Source: Yoonia maritima | GTDB lineage: Bacteria; Pseudomonadota; Alphaproteobacteria; Rhodobacterales; Rhodobacteraceae | NCBI RefSeq assembly: GCF_003003285.1 | Contig: NZ_PVTP01000003.1 | Span: forward strand, 124,001-188,000 | DNA: 64,000 bases | Reading direction: 5' to 3' | The notes under the pieces: model-generated | Databases searched by the model: none | The model's input: only the letters and a program-made list of their open reading frames with translations | Told to the model about the DNA's origin: nothing | Position numbers and translations under genes: made by a program | In this document: positions 9,693 through 21,575 of the stretch, one piece after another | Numbering within the stretch: the stretch's first letter is position 1 | How the letters are laid out: every line of letters begins with the position of its first letter

Positions 9693-10868
9693 ATGACACA
9701 ACCACGCACCGCTATCACCTTTGCTCCACCAGTGATGGAGGCACGACGTTGGTTAGATGGTGTGTCCCACCCGGCTGACCGCCCATTGCTCAATGTCAGT
9801 CAGGCGGCCCCAGTTGATCCACCGCCCGCGCCCCTGCGCGAGGCAATGGCGCAAATCGTCCTGACCGATCCGAACGCGCATTTATATGGTCCGGTATTAG
9901 GACTTCCTGAACTACGGACAGAAATCGCAGAACGTTGGACCGGCGCATATGGCGGCACTGTATCGCCCGACCAAGTTGCAATCACATCGGGCTGCAATCA
10001 GGCCTTTGCCGCCGCGATATCCACCCTTTGCGCCGAAGGGGATGAGGTCATCATTCCTGTTCCCTACTATTTCAACCACCGCATGTGGCTGGATATGTCG
10101 GGCGTAAAAACCGTCCCGTTGCTTGCTGGCGCCGGGATGATTCCCGATGCCGCCGCAGCCGAGAATCTCATCACACCACGGACCCGCGCAATCGCTCTTG
10201 TGACGCCCAACAATCCATGCGGCGCGGAATACCCTTCTGAGACCTTGCGTGCGTTCATGTCATTGGCACGCAAACATAAAATTTCGCTTATCGTTGATGA
10301 AACCTATCGGGATTTCGACAGCCGTGAGGGCTCGCCACACGATCTTTTTACCGATCCCAACTGGGACGATACGCTGATCCAGCTTTATTCATTCTCCAAG
10401 GCCTACCGCCTGACCGGGCACCGCGTGGGGGCCATTGTCGCCAGCCCTGCCCGCCTAGCCGAGGTTGAAAAGTTTCTCGATACGGTCACGATCTGCCCTA
10501 ACCAGCTTGGGCAACGTGCCGCGCTATGGGGTATGCAGAACCTTGACGCGTGGCTTGCAGGTGAACGGTTAGAAATTCTTGATCGTCGCAATGCGATCAA
10601 TGAACATTTCCCCAAACTTGCTGCCCACGGGTGGGAACTGTTGGGATGCGGCGCCTATTTCGCCTATATGCGCCATCCTTACGGTATTTCATCAGCAGAG
10701 CTTGCTCCGAAATTGGTCCGCGACGCAGGCGTCCTTTTACTGCCCGGCACAATGTTTATGCCAGATGATCTACCCGGCGGAGAAAGCCAATTGCGGATCG
10801 CTTTTGCCAATATCGACCGTAGCGGGATCGAGACCTTATTCGATCGACTTTCGAACCTGCCCTACTGA
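9693..10868 (+). CDS. class I/II PLP-dependent aminotransferase
   Basis: A 391-aa fold-type I aminotransferase. The PLP lysine is in QLYSFSKAYRLTGHRVGAIVAS, and other family elements are SGCNQAFAAAIS, TPNNPCGAEYP and VDETYRDF. The open frame extends back into gpt, but the ATG at 9693 (MTQPRTAITFAPPVMEAR) begins where homologues begin. The substrate is not determined by sequence alone; aspartate/aromatic-type annotations are usual for such proteins. It lies between gpt and the PpiD-like gene with about 80-base and 66-base gaps, so it may have its own expression unit. Confidence 0.85.
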   Translation: MTQPRTAITFAPPVMEARRWLDGVSHPADRPLLNVSQAAPVDPPPAPLREAMAQIVLTDPNAHLYGPVLGLPELRTEIAERWTGAYGGTVSPDQVAITSGCNQAFAAAISTLCAEGDEVIIPVPYYFNHRMWLDMSGVKTVPLLAGAGMIPDAAAAENLITPRTRAIALVTPNNPCGAEYPSETLRAFMSLARKHKISLIVDETYRDFDSREGSPHDLFTDPNWDDTLIQLYSFSKAYRLTGHRVGAIVASPARLAEVEKFLDTVTICPNQLGQRAALWGMQNLDAWLAGERLEILDRRNAINEHFPKLAAHGWELLGCGAYFAYMRHPYGISSAELAPKLVRDAGVLLLPGTMFMPDDLPGGESQLRIAFANIDRSGIETLFDRLSNLPY

Positions 10869-10934
10869 CCCTTGCACCCATGTGCGCAGGGCCGTATTCA
10901 TGCTCCACCTATTAGGGCGGAGCGCACGAGACTT

Positions 10935-12773
10935 ATGGCAGAAAAAAAGAAAAATCGGTACGGCCCATTGGTCATTGTCGGGGTTGTACTTGTTGGTATG
11001 GCTGGCTTTGGCTCAAGCGGGTTTTCAAGCAGTATGCGCAGCCTAGGCACCGTCGGCGACAAAGACGTGCCGATTACAGCCTATCAGCGGCAGCTAAACG
11101 CGCAGATTCAGAATATGTCACAGCAGTTTGGTACGCAAATCACCTTCCAACAAGCTGTTTCACTTGGCATTGACCGTCAGGCGCTTCAGTCCGTGATCCT
11201 AAACCGCACGCTTGATAATGAAGCCGCCCAATTGGGTATTTCCGTTGGTGATCAACGTGTGTTTGATCAGCTAAAAGCCATTCCAGAATTCCAAGGTCGT
11301 GGCGGATTTAACGCCGATAGCTATCGCCTTGCGCTGCAGCAAGCTGGTCAATCAGAATCCGCGTTTGAAACAACACTCCGCGAAGAAATGGCACGCACAT
11401 TGCTGCAAGGCGCAGTCGTAAGCGGCGTTCCAAGCATGGATGTCTTTGGTCAAACGATGATCGCCTATATTGGTGAACAGCGCAGTGCCACTTGGACATC
11501 AATCGATGCCGAGGCACTGACAGCACCAATCCCTGGTGCGACAGATGCTGATATCCAAGAATACTACGACGCCCATCCCGAAGATTTCACTCTGCCCGAA
11601 ACACGTGACATCACCTACGTCTGGCTAACCCCAGATATGATCCAGGATCAGATGGAAGTTCCTGAAACCGCCGTTGAACAGCTGTATCAGGACCGGATCG
11701 CTGAATTCATGCAGCCAGAGCGCCGCTTGGTGGAACGCTTGGTTTATCTCGACTCTGCGAAGGCGGACGAAGCCCGCGCGCGCATCGATTCTGGCGAATC
11801 CAGCTTTGAAGACCTTGTTGCCGAACGTGGCCTTACCCTGAACGATGTCGATATGGGCGACGTCGACCAAGAAGAACTGCGCGCCGCTGGCGAAGCCGTC
11901 TTTACGGCAACTCCGGGTGAAGTCGTCGGTCCGTTCAACTCTCCTCTTGGGCCTGCATTGTTCCGCATGAACGCAGTTCTCTCAGCCCAAGAAACACCAA
12001 TCGAAGAAGCGACACCGCAATTGCGTGACGAACTTGCGGCTGATGCAGCCCGCGAAGTCATTTCTGGTAACACCGATGGTATTCTTGACTTAATCGCAGG
12101 CGGCGCAACGCTTGAGGATCTAGCGGAACGGACCGACCTACAAATTGGCACCATCAATTGGACAGCTGATGTCGCCGAAGGAATCGCCGCCTATGATGAT
12201 TTCCGTGACGCTGCTGCGCGCGTTGAGCAAGGTGCATTTGCGGACGTTATTGACTTGGCAGACGGCGGTATTTTTGCATTGCGTCTAGATGGTATCACCC
12301 CGCCGGCGGTCCAACCGCTTGATGAGGTGCGCGAATCTGTCGCTCAAGCGTGGGAAGTTCAGGCGGTCCAAGATGCTGTTATCGCACGTGCGGAAGAATT
12401 GGTTGCCAAAATTCAACCCAATACCGGGTTTGATACGCTCGGACTGCAGGCAACGGTCGAAGAAAACCTAACGCGTACCGATTTCGTCGAAGGCACCCCA
12501 CCCGCCTTTAACGAGAAGCTGTTCGAAATGGCGGCCGGGGATGTTGTTGTTCTGGATGCAGAAGACCGTGCCGTAATCTTGCGTCTTGACGCAATCACAC
12601 CGCCAGATACCGAAGACGAACTGACGGCGGCACGGATCGAAGGTATCAGCAGCAACGCAACGCAATCTATCGCGCAGGACCTCTTTGACGCCTATGCGAC
12701 GGCTTTGCAAAAAGAGACTGACGTGAATATTAATCAGGCCACCGTGAACGCGGTTAACGCCCAGTTCCAGTAG
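10935..12773 (+). CDS. PpiD/SurA-like membrane-anchored peptidyl-prolyl isomerase
   Basis: A 612-aa protein with a short positively charged N-terminus and one membrane anchor (about residues 10-27, YGPLVIVGVVLVGMAGF). A SurA_N-like chaperone region follows (DKDVPITAYQRQLNAQ...), then parvulin-type segments (about 230-400), so most of it lies in the periplasm. It probably helps outer-membrane or secreted proteins to fold, as PpiD does. The ATG at 10935 is chosen since the preceding in-frame residues (from 10872) do not resemble the family. It ends 6 bases before trpE, an arrangement seen in other Rhodobacteraceae. Confidence 0.87.
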   Translation: MAEKKKNRYGPLVIVGVVLVGMAGFGSSGFSSSMRSLGTVGDKDVPITAYQRQLNAQIQNMSQQFGTQITFQQAVSLGIDRQALQSVILNRTLDNEAAQLGISVGDQRVFDQLKAIPEFQGRGGFNADSYRLALQQAGQSESAFETTLREEMARTLLQGAVVSGVPSMDVFGQTMIAYIGEQRSATWTSIDAEALTAPIPGATDADIQEYYDAHPEDFTLPETRDITYVWLTPDMIQDQMEVPETAVEQLYQDRIAEFMQPERRLVERLVYLDSAKADEARARIDSGESSFEDLVAERGLTLNDVDMGDVDQEELRAAGEAVFTATPGEVVGPFNSPLGPALFRMNAVLSAQETPIEEATPQLRDELAADAAREVISGNTDGILDLIAGGATLEDLAERTDLQIGTINWTADVAEGIAAYDDFRDAAARVEQGAFADVIDLADGGIFALRLDGITPPAVQPLDEVRESVAQAWEVQAVQDAVIARAEELVAKIQPNTGFDTLGLQATVEENLTRTDFVEGTPPAFNEKLFEMAAGDVVVLDAEDRAVILRLDAITPPDTEDELTAARIEGISSNATQSIAQDLFDAYATALQKETDVNINQATVNAVNAQFQ

Positions 12774-12779
12774 GATAAA

Positions 12780-14288
12780 ATGTCGCTTTTACCTGATTAT
12801 GATAACTTCGCCCGTGGATATGACGCGGGCGAAAACCAAATCGTTTATACCCGTATTGCCGCTGATTTGGATACACCCGTTTCGTTGATGCTGAAGCTAT
12901 CAGGCGCTGGAACTAACGCTTTCATGCTCGAAAGTGTAACGGGCGGGGAAATTCGCGGGCGCTATTCGATTATCGGCATGAACCCTGACTTGATCTGGGA
13001 ATGTCGTGGAACGACGTCACGCGTAAACCGCAACGCCCGTTTCAACGACACCGACTTCATCGAAATGGATGCGGACCCGCTAACCGCGCTGCGTGCGCTG
13101 ATAGCCGAATCCAAGATCGCGTTGCCCGCCGATCTACCTGCCGCATCAGCGGGGCTGTTTGGTTATCTTGGCTATGACATGATCAGGTTGGTTGAACACC
13201 TGCCGGACGTGAACCCTGATCCTCTGGGGCTGCCTGACGCGATGATGCTACGCCCATCCGTCGTTGCCGTGCTGGATGGCGTGAAGGGTGATGTCATCCT
13301 TGTTGCGCCTGCCTATGTGAACTCAGGATTAAACGCGCGTGCCGCCTATGCCCAAGCCGCTGAACGCGTGATGGACGCGCAGCGCGCACTTGAACGCCCT
13401 ACGCCGGGAGATGGCCACGCGCTGGCAGATCCAGCCCCAGTAAGCCCACCTGTATCGAACTTTACCCACAGCGGGTATTTGGACGCTGTTGAAACAGCTA
13501 AGGAATACATCCGCGCTGGCGACATCTTTCAGGTCGTGCCATCGCAACGGTGGACCCAAGAATTCCGCGAACCGCCTTTTGCACTGTATCGCAGTCTGCG
13601 CCGGACCAATCCGTCGCCGTTCATGTTTTTCTTTAACTTTGGCGGCTTCCAAGTGATCGGGGCCAGCCCTGAAATCCTTGTTCGCGTTTTTGGCAAAGAG
13701 GTTACGATTCGCCCAATCGCCGGTACCCGTCCCCGCGGCGCGACCCCTGCCGAAGATAAAGCGAACGAAGCCGATCTTCTTGCCGATGAAAAGGAACTGG
13801 CTGAACATCTCATGCTGCTTGATCTGGGCCGCAATGACACGGGTAAGGTCAGTAAAGTTGGAACCGTACGCCCGACCGAAGAATTCATTATCGAACGCTA
13901 TAGCCATGTGATGCATATCGTTTCAAACGTCGTTGGCGAATTGGCCGATGATCAAGATGCGCTATCTGCATTCTTTGCTGGCATGCCTGCAGGAACAGTA
14001 TCGGGCGCACCCAAAGTCCGTGCGATGGAAATCATCGACGAGCTGGAACCTGAGAAACGCGGTGTTTACGGCGGTGGCTGTGGCTATTTCAGCGCAAACG
14101 GCGACATGGATATGTGTATTTCCCTGCGTACTGCGGTGTTGCAAGATGAAAAGCTATACATCCAAGCTGGCGGCGGTGTGGTCTTTGATAGTGATCCAGA
14201 GGCCGAGTATCAGGAAACTGTGCATAAATCGAACGCCATCAGAAAAGCTGCGGCTGACGCAACCATGTTCAAAACAGGTGGCAATTAG
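12780..14288 (+). CDS. trpE: anthranilate synthase component I
   Basis: A 502-aa chorismate-using enzyme that, with TrpG, makes anthranilate as the first step of tryptophan synthesis. The N-terminal tryptophan-binding region is complete (LMLKLSGAGTNAFMLESVTGGEIRGRYSIIG, containing the LLES-like feedback motif as MLES). The catalytic C-terminal domain has PIAGTRPRG, DEKELAEHLMLLDLGRNDTGKV, GAPKVRAMEIIDELEP and GGGVVFDSDPEAEY. It is followed by a strong terminator. Its partner trpG lies 1.8 kb further, beyond a reversed gene. Confidence 0.96.
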   Translation: MSLLPDYDNFARGYDAGENQIVYTRIAADLDTPVSLMLKLSGAGTNAFMLESVTGGEIRGRYSIIGMNPDLIWECRGTTSRVNRNARFNDTDFIEMDADPLTALRALIAESKIALPADLPAASAGLFGYLGYDMIRLVEHLPDVNPDPLGLPDAMMLRPSVVAVLDGVKGDVILVAPAYVNSGLNARAAYAQAAERVMDAQRALERPTPGDGHALADPAPVSPPVSNFTHSGYLDAVETAKEYIRAGDIFQVVPSQRWTQEFREPPFALYRSLRRTNPSPFMFFFNFGGFQVIGASPEILVRVFGKEVTIRPIAGTRPRGATPAEDKANEADLLADEKELAEHLMLLDLGRNDTGKVSKVGTVRPTEEFIIERYSHVMHIVSNVVGELADDQDALSAFFAGMPAGTVSGAPKVRAMEIIDELEPEKRGVYGGGCGYFSANGDMDMCISLRTAVLQDEKLYIQAGGGVVFDSDPEAEYQETVHKSNAIRKAAADATMFKTGGN

Positions 14289-14297
14289 CCCGCTCAG

Positions 14298-14329
14298 CGT
14301 AAGCTGGATTTAAATCCAGCTTACGTTTT

Positions 14330-14330
<1 letters not shown>
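14298..14330 (+). terminator. terminator after trpE
   Basis: A perfect 28-base palindrome (14-base arms, 14298-14311 and 14312-14325, starting CGTAAGCTGGATTT) is followed by TTTTT. In RNA the central bases form the loop. It separates trpE from the convergent deacetylase gene, whose last base is at 14330. Confidence 0.9.
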
Positions 14331-15958
<1,628 letters not shown>

Positions 15959-16100
15959 ATAATAATCGCCCTTCAAGTCGTCTGTAATCGCACCGTTCGA
16001 CCTTGACGCTGCCCCGCGTCCCGGCCCATGTATGGCATTGATTATACCGTCAGCCACGGGGGAGACGGTAGCCCTAATTCGACCTGCACGGGATTTTGTC

Positions 16101-16682
16101 ATGCTTTTGCTGATAGATAACTACGATAGCTTCACCTACAACCTTGTTCATTACTTGGGCGAATTGGGCGCAAACGTCGTTGTGCGCCGAAATGACGCGC
16201 TTAATGTCCAAGAAGCAATGGCGATGCGTCCCGACGCAATTATGCTATCTCCCGGCCCTTGCGATCCGTCGCAAGCAGGCATTTGCCTGTCGATGGTCCA
16301 TGCCGCTGCCGAGACCAAAACACCCTTGATGGGTGTGTGTCTGGGCCACCAAGCGATTGGAGAAGCTTTTGGCGGGAAAGTCGTTCGCTGCCACGAAATC
16401 GTACACGGCAAAATGGGCGCGATGAAACACACTGGTAAGGGCCTGTTTGCTGGGTTGCCTAGCCCATTTGATGCGACCCGCTATCATTCTCTTGTTGTAG
16501 AACGCGAAACCCTGCCCGACAGTCTTGAAATCACGGCAGAACTTGATGACGGCACGATCATGGGGCTCCAGCACAAAACGCTGCCAATCCACGGCGTTCA
16601 GTTCCACCCTGAAAGCATCAAGTCAGAGCACGGGCACAAGTTGTTGAACAACTTCCTTGAGATGACAAAGGTTGCAGCATGA
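16101..16682 (+). CDS. trpG: anthranilate synthase component II (glutamine amidotransferase)
   Basis: A 193-aa class I glutamine amidotransferase that supplies ammonia to TrpE. The triad elements are visible: [18 protein letters not shown] (nucleophile Cys) and [10 protein letters not shown] (His and Glu). The N-terminus [23 protein letters not shown] is typical for TrpG/PabA. The ATG at 16101 fits the family start; in-frame codons back to 16032 do not. It opens an overlapping trpG-trpD-ung-trpC-moaC-moeA series. The promoter should lie in the 142-base divergent gap before it. Confidence 0.95.
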   Translation: MLLLIDNYDSFTYNLVHYLGELGANVVVRRNDALNVQEAMAMRPDAIMLSPGPCDPSQAGICLSMVHAAAETKTPLMGVCLGHQAIGEAFGGKVVRCHEIVHGKMGAMKHTGKGLFAGLPSPFDATRYHSLVVERETLPDSLEITAELDDGTIMGLQHKTLPIHGVQFHPESIKSEHGHKLLNNFLEMTKVAA

Positions 16683-17692
16683 CCGAGGCGATGAAGCCAC
16701 TGATTTACGCCGCATCGGAAGGCCCGCTTTCGCGTGCGCAAGCCGAAGACGCATTTGGATATCTGTTCGAAGGTACGGCAACACCGGCTCAGATCGCGGG
16801 TTTCCTGATGGCGCTGCGGACACGCGGTGAATCCGTAGCTGAGTATTCAGCAGCGGCCGCTGTCATGCGCGCGCATTGCGTACCTGTCAAAGCCCCCGAA
16901 GGTGCGATGGATATCGTTGGCACGGGCGGCGACGGTAAGCACACTTTGAACATCTCAACCGCAACCGCGTTTGTTGTGGCTGGTGCCAGGGTGCCCGTTG
17001 CGAAACATGGTAACCGCAACCTATCGTCTAAATCCGGCACTGCAGATGTGCAAAGTGCGCTTGGCATCAACGTGATGGTTGGGCCCGATGTGGTCGAACG
17101 TGCAATCGCTGAGGCTGGCATCGGCTTTATGATGGCGCCCATGCACCACCCAGCAATGAAACACGTTGGTCCTGTACGACTAGAATTGGGATGCAAAACG
17201 ATCTTTAACATCTTGGGGCCGCTTACTAATCCGGCTGGCGTAAAGCGCCAACTTACGGGCGCATTTGCGATCGATTTGATCCACCCAATGGCCGAAACGC
17301 TCCAGCAGCTTGGCACTGAAAAAGCGTGGCTTGTGCACGGCAGCGATGGCACTGATGAGATCACGATTTGTGGCACAACCGCCGTTGCCGCGCTCGAGAA
17401 TGGCAAGGTCACATCGCGCGAAATCCACCCAGAGGATGCGGGCCTACCTGTCCACAATTTCCGCGATCTGATCGGTGGGACGCCAGAAGAGAACGCAGAT
17501 GCGATGCGCGCATTGCTGGATGGAGCGACCGGTGCCTACCGTGATGCCGTGCTATTCAACGCTGCTGCCGCACTTGTTGTCGCCGACAAGGCAGCCACCC
17601 TGCCCGAAGGCGTCGAAATCGCCCGCGAAAGCATTGATGCTGGCAAGGCAAAGCAGGCTGTTGAAACACTCGCGCGGATCACATCGTCCTAA
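16679..17692 (+). CDS. trpD: anthranilate phosphoribosyltransferase
   Basis: A 337-aa enzyme of the third nucleoside phosphoribosyltransferase family that attaches phosphoribose to anthranilate. The glycine-rich PRPP motif [26 protein letters not shown] is at about residues 78-103. [52 protein letters not shown] and [14 protein letters not shown] follow as expected. Its ATG overlaps the trpG stop by 4 bases, which points to translational coupling. Confidence 0.96.
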   Translation: MTEAMKPLIYAASEGPLSRAQAEDAFGYLFEGTATPAQIAGFLMALRTRGESVAEYSAAAAVMRAHCVPVKAPEGAMDIVGTGGDGKHTLNISTATAFVVAGARVPVAKHGNRNLSSKSGTADVQSALGINVMVGPDVVERAIAEAGIGFMMAPMHHPAMKHVGPVRLELGCKTIFNILGPLTNPAGVKRQLTGAFAIDLIHPMAETLQQLGTEKAWLVHGSDGTDEITICGTTAVAALENGKVTSREIHPEDAGLPVHNFRDLIGGTPEENADAMRALLDGATGAYRDAVLFNAAAALVVADKAATLPEGVEIARESIDAGKAKQAVETLARITSS

Positions 17693-18333
17693 TGTTTGAT
17701 CTTGGTCGTCTGGGCAGTTGGGCCGATCTACCGTTTTTCGGTGACGACCTTCCCGCTCTGACAGCCAAGATCGACGCCGATATACTTCCGCCACCGGCGC
17801 TGACATTTGCGGCGCTAGAGCGTTGCCAACCCGATCAGACCCGCGTCGTGATTATTGGCCAAGACCCGTACCACACACCCGGCAAAGCTGACGGTCTGGC
17901 CTTTTCAATTCCCGATGACTTTGGCGGTCGGCTTGATAGTCTTGGCAACATTTTCAAAGAGATAGACAGCGACCTGGATCAAAAGCGCACCAAGACTGGG
18001 TTACAGGACTGGGCCGATCAAGGCGTTTTATTACTTAACACAGCCCTGACGGTGCCCCCCGGAAAGCCAAAGGCGCATGCCAAACTTGGCTGGTCGAAAT
18101 TGGTCGTCGATGTGATCAAGCGACTGGATGATGCACCGCGCGCGCTCATCCTTTGGGGCGGCCCGGCACAGAGCTATAGCAAACACATCAGCGAACAGCA
18201 TCTGATACTAAAATCAGCGCACCCTTCCCCATTGTCATGCCATCGTGGTTTTTTCGGCTCGCGCCCATTTTCAAAGACCAACCAGTGGCTTATTGATCAA
18301 GGGCAAGAGCCAATAAACTGGGCGGACCCATGA
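17692..18333 (+). CDS. ung: uracil-DNA glycosylase, family 1
   Basis: A 213-aa base-excision repair enzyme that removes uracil from DNA. Family 1 motifs are present: [22 protein letters not shown] (water-activating Asp in GQDPYH), LLLNTALTV, and the leucine-intercalation motif [18 protein letters not shown]. It is slightly shorter than the E. coli enzyme (229 aa). Its ATG shares one base with the trpD stop, and its end overlaps trpC by 4 bases. It is thus a DNA-repair gene embedded in the tryptophan genes. Confidence 0.95.
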   Translation: MFDLGRLGSWADLPFFGDDLPALTAKIDADILPPPALTFAALERCQPDQTRVVIIGQDPYHTPGKADGLAFSIPDDFGGRLDSLGNIFKEIDSDLDQKRTKTGLQDWADQGVLLLNTALTVPPGKPKAHAKLGWSKLVVDVIKRLDDAPRALILWGGPAQSYSKHISEQHLILKSAHPSPLSCHRGFFGSRPFSKTNQWLIDQGQEPINWADP

Positions 18334-19136
18334 GCGACATTCTCGAAAAAATCAAAACTTATAAGTTGGAACATGTTGCTGCATGCAAAGCTGCTGTTCC
18401 ATTATCCGAGATAGAAGCGCGCGCCAAAGATGCGCCCCCCACCCGCGGGTTTGCGGATCGCCTACAAGAGGCTGCCCGCGAAGGGTATGGCCTCATCGCT
18501 GAAATCAAAAAGGCGAGCCCATCCAAGGGTCTGATCCGTCCCGATTTCAACCCACCTGAGCTTGCAAAAGCATACGAGGCCGGCGGTGCAACATGTCTAT
18601 CCGTGCTGACAGATGGCCCATCATTCCAAGGCGATGATAGCTACCTGACGGCTGCCCGCAGCGCCGTCGATCTACCCGCCCTGCGCAAAGATTTCATGTA
18701 CGACACCTATCAAGTCGCCGAAGCCCGTGCATTGCACGCCGACTGCATCCTAATCATCTTGGCGTCGGTCAGCGATGCCCAAGCCCAAGAGCTTGAGGAT
18801 GCCGCGTTTGAATGGGGAATGGATGTCCTGCTTGAGGTCCACGATGCAGAAGAGCTTGAGCGTGCAAGCCTGCTGAAATCCCCTCTGATGGGTATCAACA
18901 ACCGCAATCTCAAGACCTTTGAAACGACGTTAGACACCACACGCACCCTGTCGAAACTGGTGCCTGCAGATCGCACAATCGTCTGCGAAAGCGGCCTGAA
19001 CACCCCCGAAGAACTTGCAGACATGGCCCGCTATGGCGCGCGCACTTTCCTGATCGGCGAAAGCCTGATGCGTCAGGATGACGTTGCAACGGCGACACGC
19101 ACGTTGCTTGCCAATCCAGCAACCGGAGGCATGTGA
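18330..19136 (+). CDS. trpC: indole-3-glycerol phosphate synthase
   Basis: A 268-aa TIM-barrel enzyme that closes the indole ring in tryptophan synthesis. Conserved segments are [21 protein letters not shown] (catalytic Lys and Glu region), [61 protein letters not shown] and [12 protein letters not shown]. It is monofunctional, with no TrpF domain. It overlaps ung by 4 bases upstream and meets moaC with a 1-base overlap. Confidence 0.96.
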   Translation: MSDILEKIKTYKLEHVAACKAAVPLSEIEARAKDAPPTRGFADRLQEAAREGYGLIAEIKKASPSKGLIRPDFNPPELAKAYEAGGATCLSVLTDGPSFQGDDSYLTAARSAVDLPALRKDFMYDTYQVAEARALHADCILIILASVSDAQAQELEDAAFEWGMDVLLEVHDAEELERASLLKSPLMGINNRNLKTFETTLDTTRTLSKLVPADRTIVCESGLNTPEELADMARYGARTFLIGESLMRQDDVATATRTLLANPATGGM

Positions 19137-19612
19137 TGTCCGGCCTCAGCCATTTTGACGCCGACGGCAAAGCCCATATGGTCGATGTATCGGACAAACC
19201 CGTCACGGCACGTATCGCGGTGGCCGAAGGTTTCATCAAAATGGCCCCCGAAACGCTTGCCTTGATTGTCGAAGGACGCGCAGACAAGGGCGATGTTCTG
19301 GGGATCGCCCGGATCGCTGGGATTATGGGGGCCAAGAAAACAGCCGACCTCATCCCGCTCTGCCACCCGCTCCCCATCACCAAGGTCGCGATTGAAATGA
19401 CCCCGGACGAGGCGCTACCCGGTATCAGGATCAGCGCCACCGTCAAAACCGGTGGCCAAACTGGCGTTGAGATGGAAGCCCTAACAGCAGTCAGCACAAC
19501 CGCACTAACCGTCTATGACATGGTCAAAGCGGTTCAAAAAGATATGGAAATCGGCGGGATACGGGTGACGCTAAAAGACGGCGGAAAATCTGGACGGTTT
19601 GAAAATCCATGA
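19136..19612 (+). CDS. moaC: cyclic pyranopterin monophosphate synthase
   Basis: A 158-aa enzyme that, after MoaA, forms cyclic pyranopterin monophosphate in molybdenum cofactor synthesis. Signatures are [51 protein letters not shown] and [28 protein letters not shown] one codon upstream (19133) is possible, but ATG 19136 overlaps the trpC stop as TGATG and has CCGGAGG at a good distance. It is followed by moeA with a 4-base overlap. Confidence 0.95.
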   Translation: MSGLSHFDADGKAHMVDVSDKPVTARIAVAEGFIKMAPETLALIVEGRADKGDVLGIARIAGIMGAKKTADLIPLCHPLPITKVAIEMTPDEALPGIRISATVKTGGQTGVEMEALTAVSTTALTVYDMVKAVQKDMEIGGIRVTLKDGGKSGRFENP

Positions 19613-20781
19613 TCCCAGTCAACGAAGCACTTGATCACTTGTTCGCTCTTGTTTCGCCTTTACCATCAGAAACCGTGCCACTGGCAGAAGCCTTTGGACG
19701 TGTGCTGGCGCAGGATGTCGCCGCACGCCGTGATCAGCCGCCATTTGCTGCATCTGCTATGGATGGTTATGCAGTTGCTGGTGCAGATGTTGCCCCCGGC
19801 GCAACCTTTGATGTTGTCGGAGAGGCTGCGGCCGGCCACGCATTCGCTGGCAACGTCGGGTCAGGTCAGGCTGCGCGGATTTTCACAGGTGCACCAATGC
19901 CCGCCGGAACAGATTGGGTCGTGATCCAAGAAGACGTTGACCGTGTCGACAACACCATCACCCTGTGCGACACGTTAGAAACGAAATCTTACGTGCGCCC
20001 TGCTGGTTCCGACTTTAAGAATGGCGATCAGATTAAGGCACCGCGTGTCTTGTCTGCTTCGGATGTTGCGCTTCTTGCTGCGATGAATATTGCGCAGGTC
20101 CCGATGGCCCGCCGCCCCGTTGTCGCGATTATCGCGACAGGGGATGAATTGGTGCAGCCCGGCGAAACTCCGGGCCCAGATCAGATCATTGCGTCGAACA
20201 GTTATGGTTTGGCGGCCCTTGTCGAAGGCGCAGGCGGCCATGCCCGTATGCTGCCAATCGCACGCGACAACGTTCCGGCCCTTGAACTAGCTTTTGATTT
20301 GTCAGCCGATGCCGACCTGATTGTGACCATTGGTGGTGCCTCTGTCGGCGATCATGATTTGGTCGGACAGGTTGCAGAAGCCAAGGGAATGGAGCGGTCG
20401 TTTTACAAGATCGCAATGCGTCCGGGCAAACCGCTGATGGCGGGCCGGATGGGCAACTCTGTGATGATTGGCCTGCCGGGCAATCCCGTTTCTGCAATGG
20501 TGTGCGGGCACATTTTTTTACTGCCAGTCATCCGCAAGATGCTTGGCCAGGGAACGGCACCTGCCCCACGCGAAACCGCCCCCCTTGCCCATGACATTGG
20601 CCCAAACGGTATCAGAGAACACTATACTCGCGCGCATATCGGCCCTGACGGCGTGACCATCTTTGATCGCCAAGACAGCGCGCTTTTGACAGTCCTAGCG
20701 GATGCTAATTGTCTTGCTGTTCGTCCGATTGGTGACCCAGCCCGCAGCGCAGGCGACAAAATCGACATCATCCGTATCTGA
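19609..20781 (+). CDS. moeA: molybdopterin molybdotransferase
   Basis: A 390-aa enzyme that inserts molybdate into adenylated molybdopterin. The N-terminal part has the MoeA hallmark [19 protein letters not shown]. The central MoCF-binding domain has [30 protein letters not shown] and [14 protein letters not shown], and the C-terminal part has [12 protein letters not shown]. The length is normal. It is the last gene of the overlapping series; lexA follows after an 88-base gap with its own promoter. Confidence 0.95.
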   Translation: MIPVNEALDHLFALVSPLPSETVPLAEAFGRVLAQDVAARRDQPPFAASAMDGYAVAGADVAPGATFDVVGEAAAGHAFAGNVGSGQAARIFTGAPMPAGTDWVVIQEDVDRVDNTITLCDTLETKSYVRPAGSDFKNGDQIKAPRVLSASDVALLAAMNIAQVPMARRPVVAIIATGDELVQPGETPGPDQIIASNSYGLAALVEGAGGHARMLPIARDNVPALELAFDLSADADLIVTIGGASVGDHDLVGQVAEAKGMERSFYKIAMRPGKPLMAGRMGNSVMIGLPGNPVSAMVCGHIFLLPVIRKMLGQGTAPAPRETAPLAHDIGPNGIREHYTRAHIGPDGVTIFDRQDSALLTVLADANCLAVRPIGDPARSAGDKIDIIRI

Positions 20782-20811
20782 CCTTGAATGTTCACAGTGC
20801 TCACGCAAGAG

Positions 20812-20840
20812 TTGACACAAAACAGGAACATGCATAGAAC
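20812..20840 (+). promoter_or_regulatory. lexA promoter with -10 covered by the LexA box
   Basis: TTGACA (20812-20817) is separated by 17 bases from TAGAAC (20835-20840). The LexA box at 20826-20840 covers the spacer end and the -10 element, the arrangement expected for autorepression. Confidence 0.65.
20826..20840 (+). promoter_or_regulatory. LexA (SOS) box, direct-repeat type, at lexA
   Basis: GAAC-ATGCATA-GAAC, which on the other strand reads GTTC-N7-GTTC, the direct-repeat LexA box described for Rhodobacter. It lies 29 bases before the lexA start. Confidence 0.85.
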
Positions 20841-20869
20841 ATATGCAAAACCTGCAAGGGGAACATGCG

Positions 20870-21556
20870 ATGCTGACGAAAAAACAACTCGACCTGCTAG
20901 AGTTCATTCACAAGCGCGTTCAGCGCGATGGGGTGTCGCCTAGCTTTGATGAAATGAAAGAAGCGCTAGATCTGCGATCCAAGTCGGGGATCCACCGTTT
21001 GATCACAGCATTGGAAGAACGTGGATTTATTCGCCGCCTCGCGCACCGCGCACGTGCCTTGGAAATCGTTAAGCTACCTGACGCGATGCAGGGCAAAACT
21101 GGCTTTACCCCGCGTGTGATTGACGGCGATAAACCCGACAGCACCCCTGCAACGGCAATGCCGATTGACAATGGCGCGATCGAACTTCCCTTGATGGGCC
21201 GCATCGCTGCCGGTGTCCCGATCGAGGCGATTAGCCAAGTATCCCACAACGTTTCGGTCCCGCAGTCGATGGTCGGCGCAGGCGACCACTATGCGCTTGA
21301 AGTTAAAGGCGATTCTATGATCGACGCCGGCATCAATGACGGCGATGTTGTTGTGATCCGTGAAACCACCGTCGCTGATAATGGGGATATCGTCGTTGCA
21401 CTGGTCGAAGGTCACGAAGCCACGCTAAAACGGTTCCGCCGGAACGGCAGTGCTATCGCGCTCGAGGCGGCAAACCCTGCATATGAAACGCGCATATTCC
21501 GCGATGATCAGGTCAAGGTTCAAGGCCGGCTGGTTGGGCTAATCCGCACCTACTGA
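20870..21556 (+). CDS. lexA: SOS response repressor LexA
   Basis: A 228-aa repressor and self-cleaving serine peptidase (S24). The N-terminal winged helix-turn-helix begins [33 protein letters not shown]. The cleavage site is Ala-Gly in [10 protein letters not shown]. The catalytic Ser is in [19 protein letters not shown] and the Lys in [10 protein letters not shown]. In-frame codons extend 9 residues upstream, but ATG 20870 has AAGGGGA before it and matches the family. A direct-repeat LexA box overlaps its promoter, so it should be autoregulated. It is followed by a terminator and the convergent comEC. Confidence 0.97.
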   Translation: MLTKKQLDLLEFIHKRVQRDGVSPSFDEMKEALDLRSKSGIHRLITALEERGFIRRLAHRARALEIVKLPDAMQGKTGFTPRVIDGDKPDSTPATAMPIDNGAIELPLMGRIAAGVPIEAISQVSHNVSVPQSMVGAGDHYALEVKGDSMIDAGINDGDVVVIRETTVADNGDIVVALVEGHEATLKRFRRNGSAIALEAANPAYETRIFRDDQVKVQGRLVGLIRTY

Positions 21557-21575
21557 TTAGAGTATTCACGCTGCT

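Noticed and set aside
16045-16070. TACCGTC/GACGGTA inverted repeat before trpG
   Set aside because: A 7-bp dyad with a 12-base loop and no second site; too weak to call an operator or attenuator, and no Trp-rich leader peptide was found.
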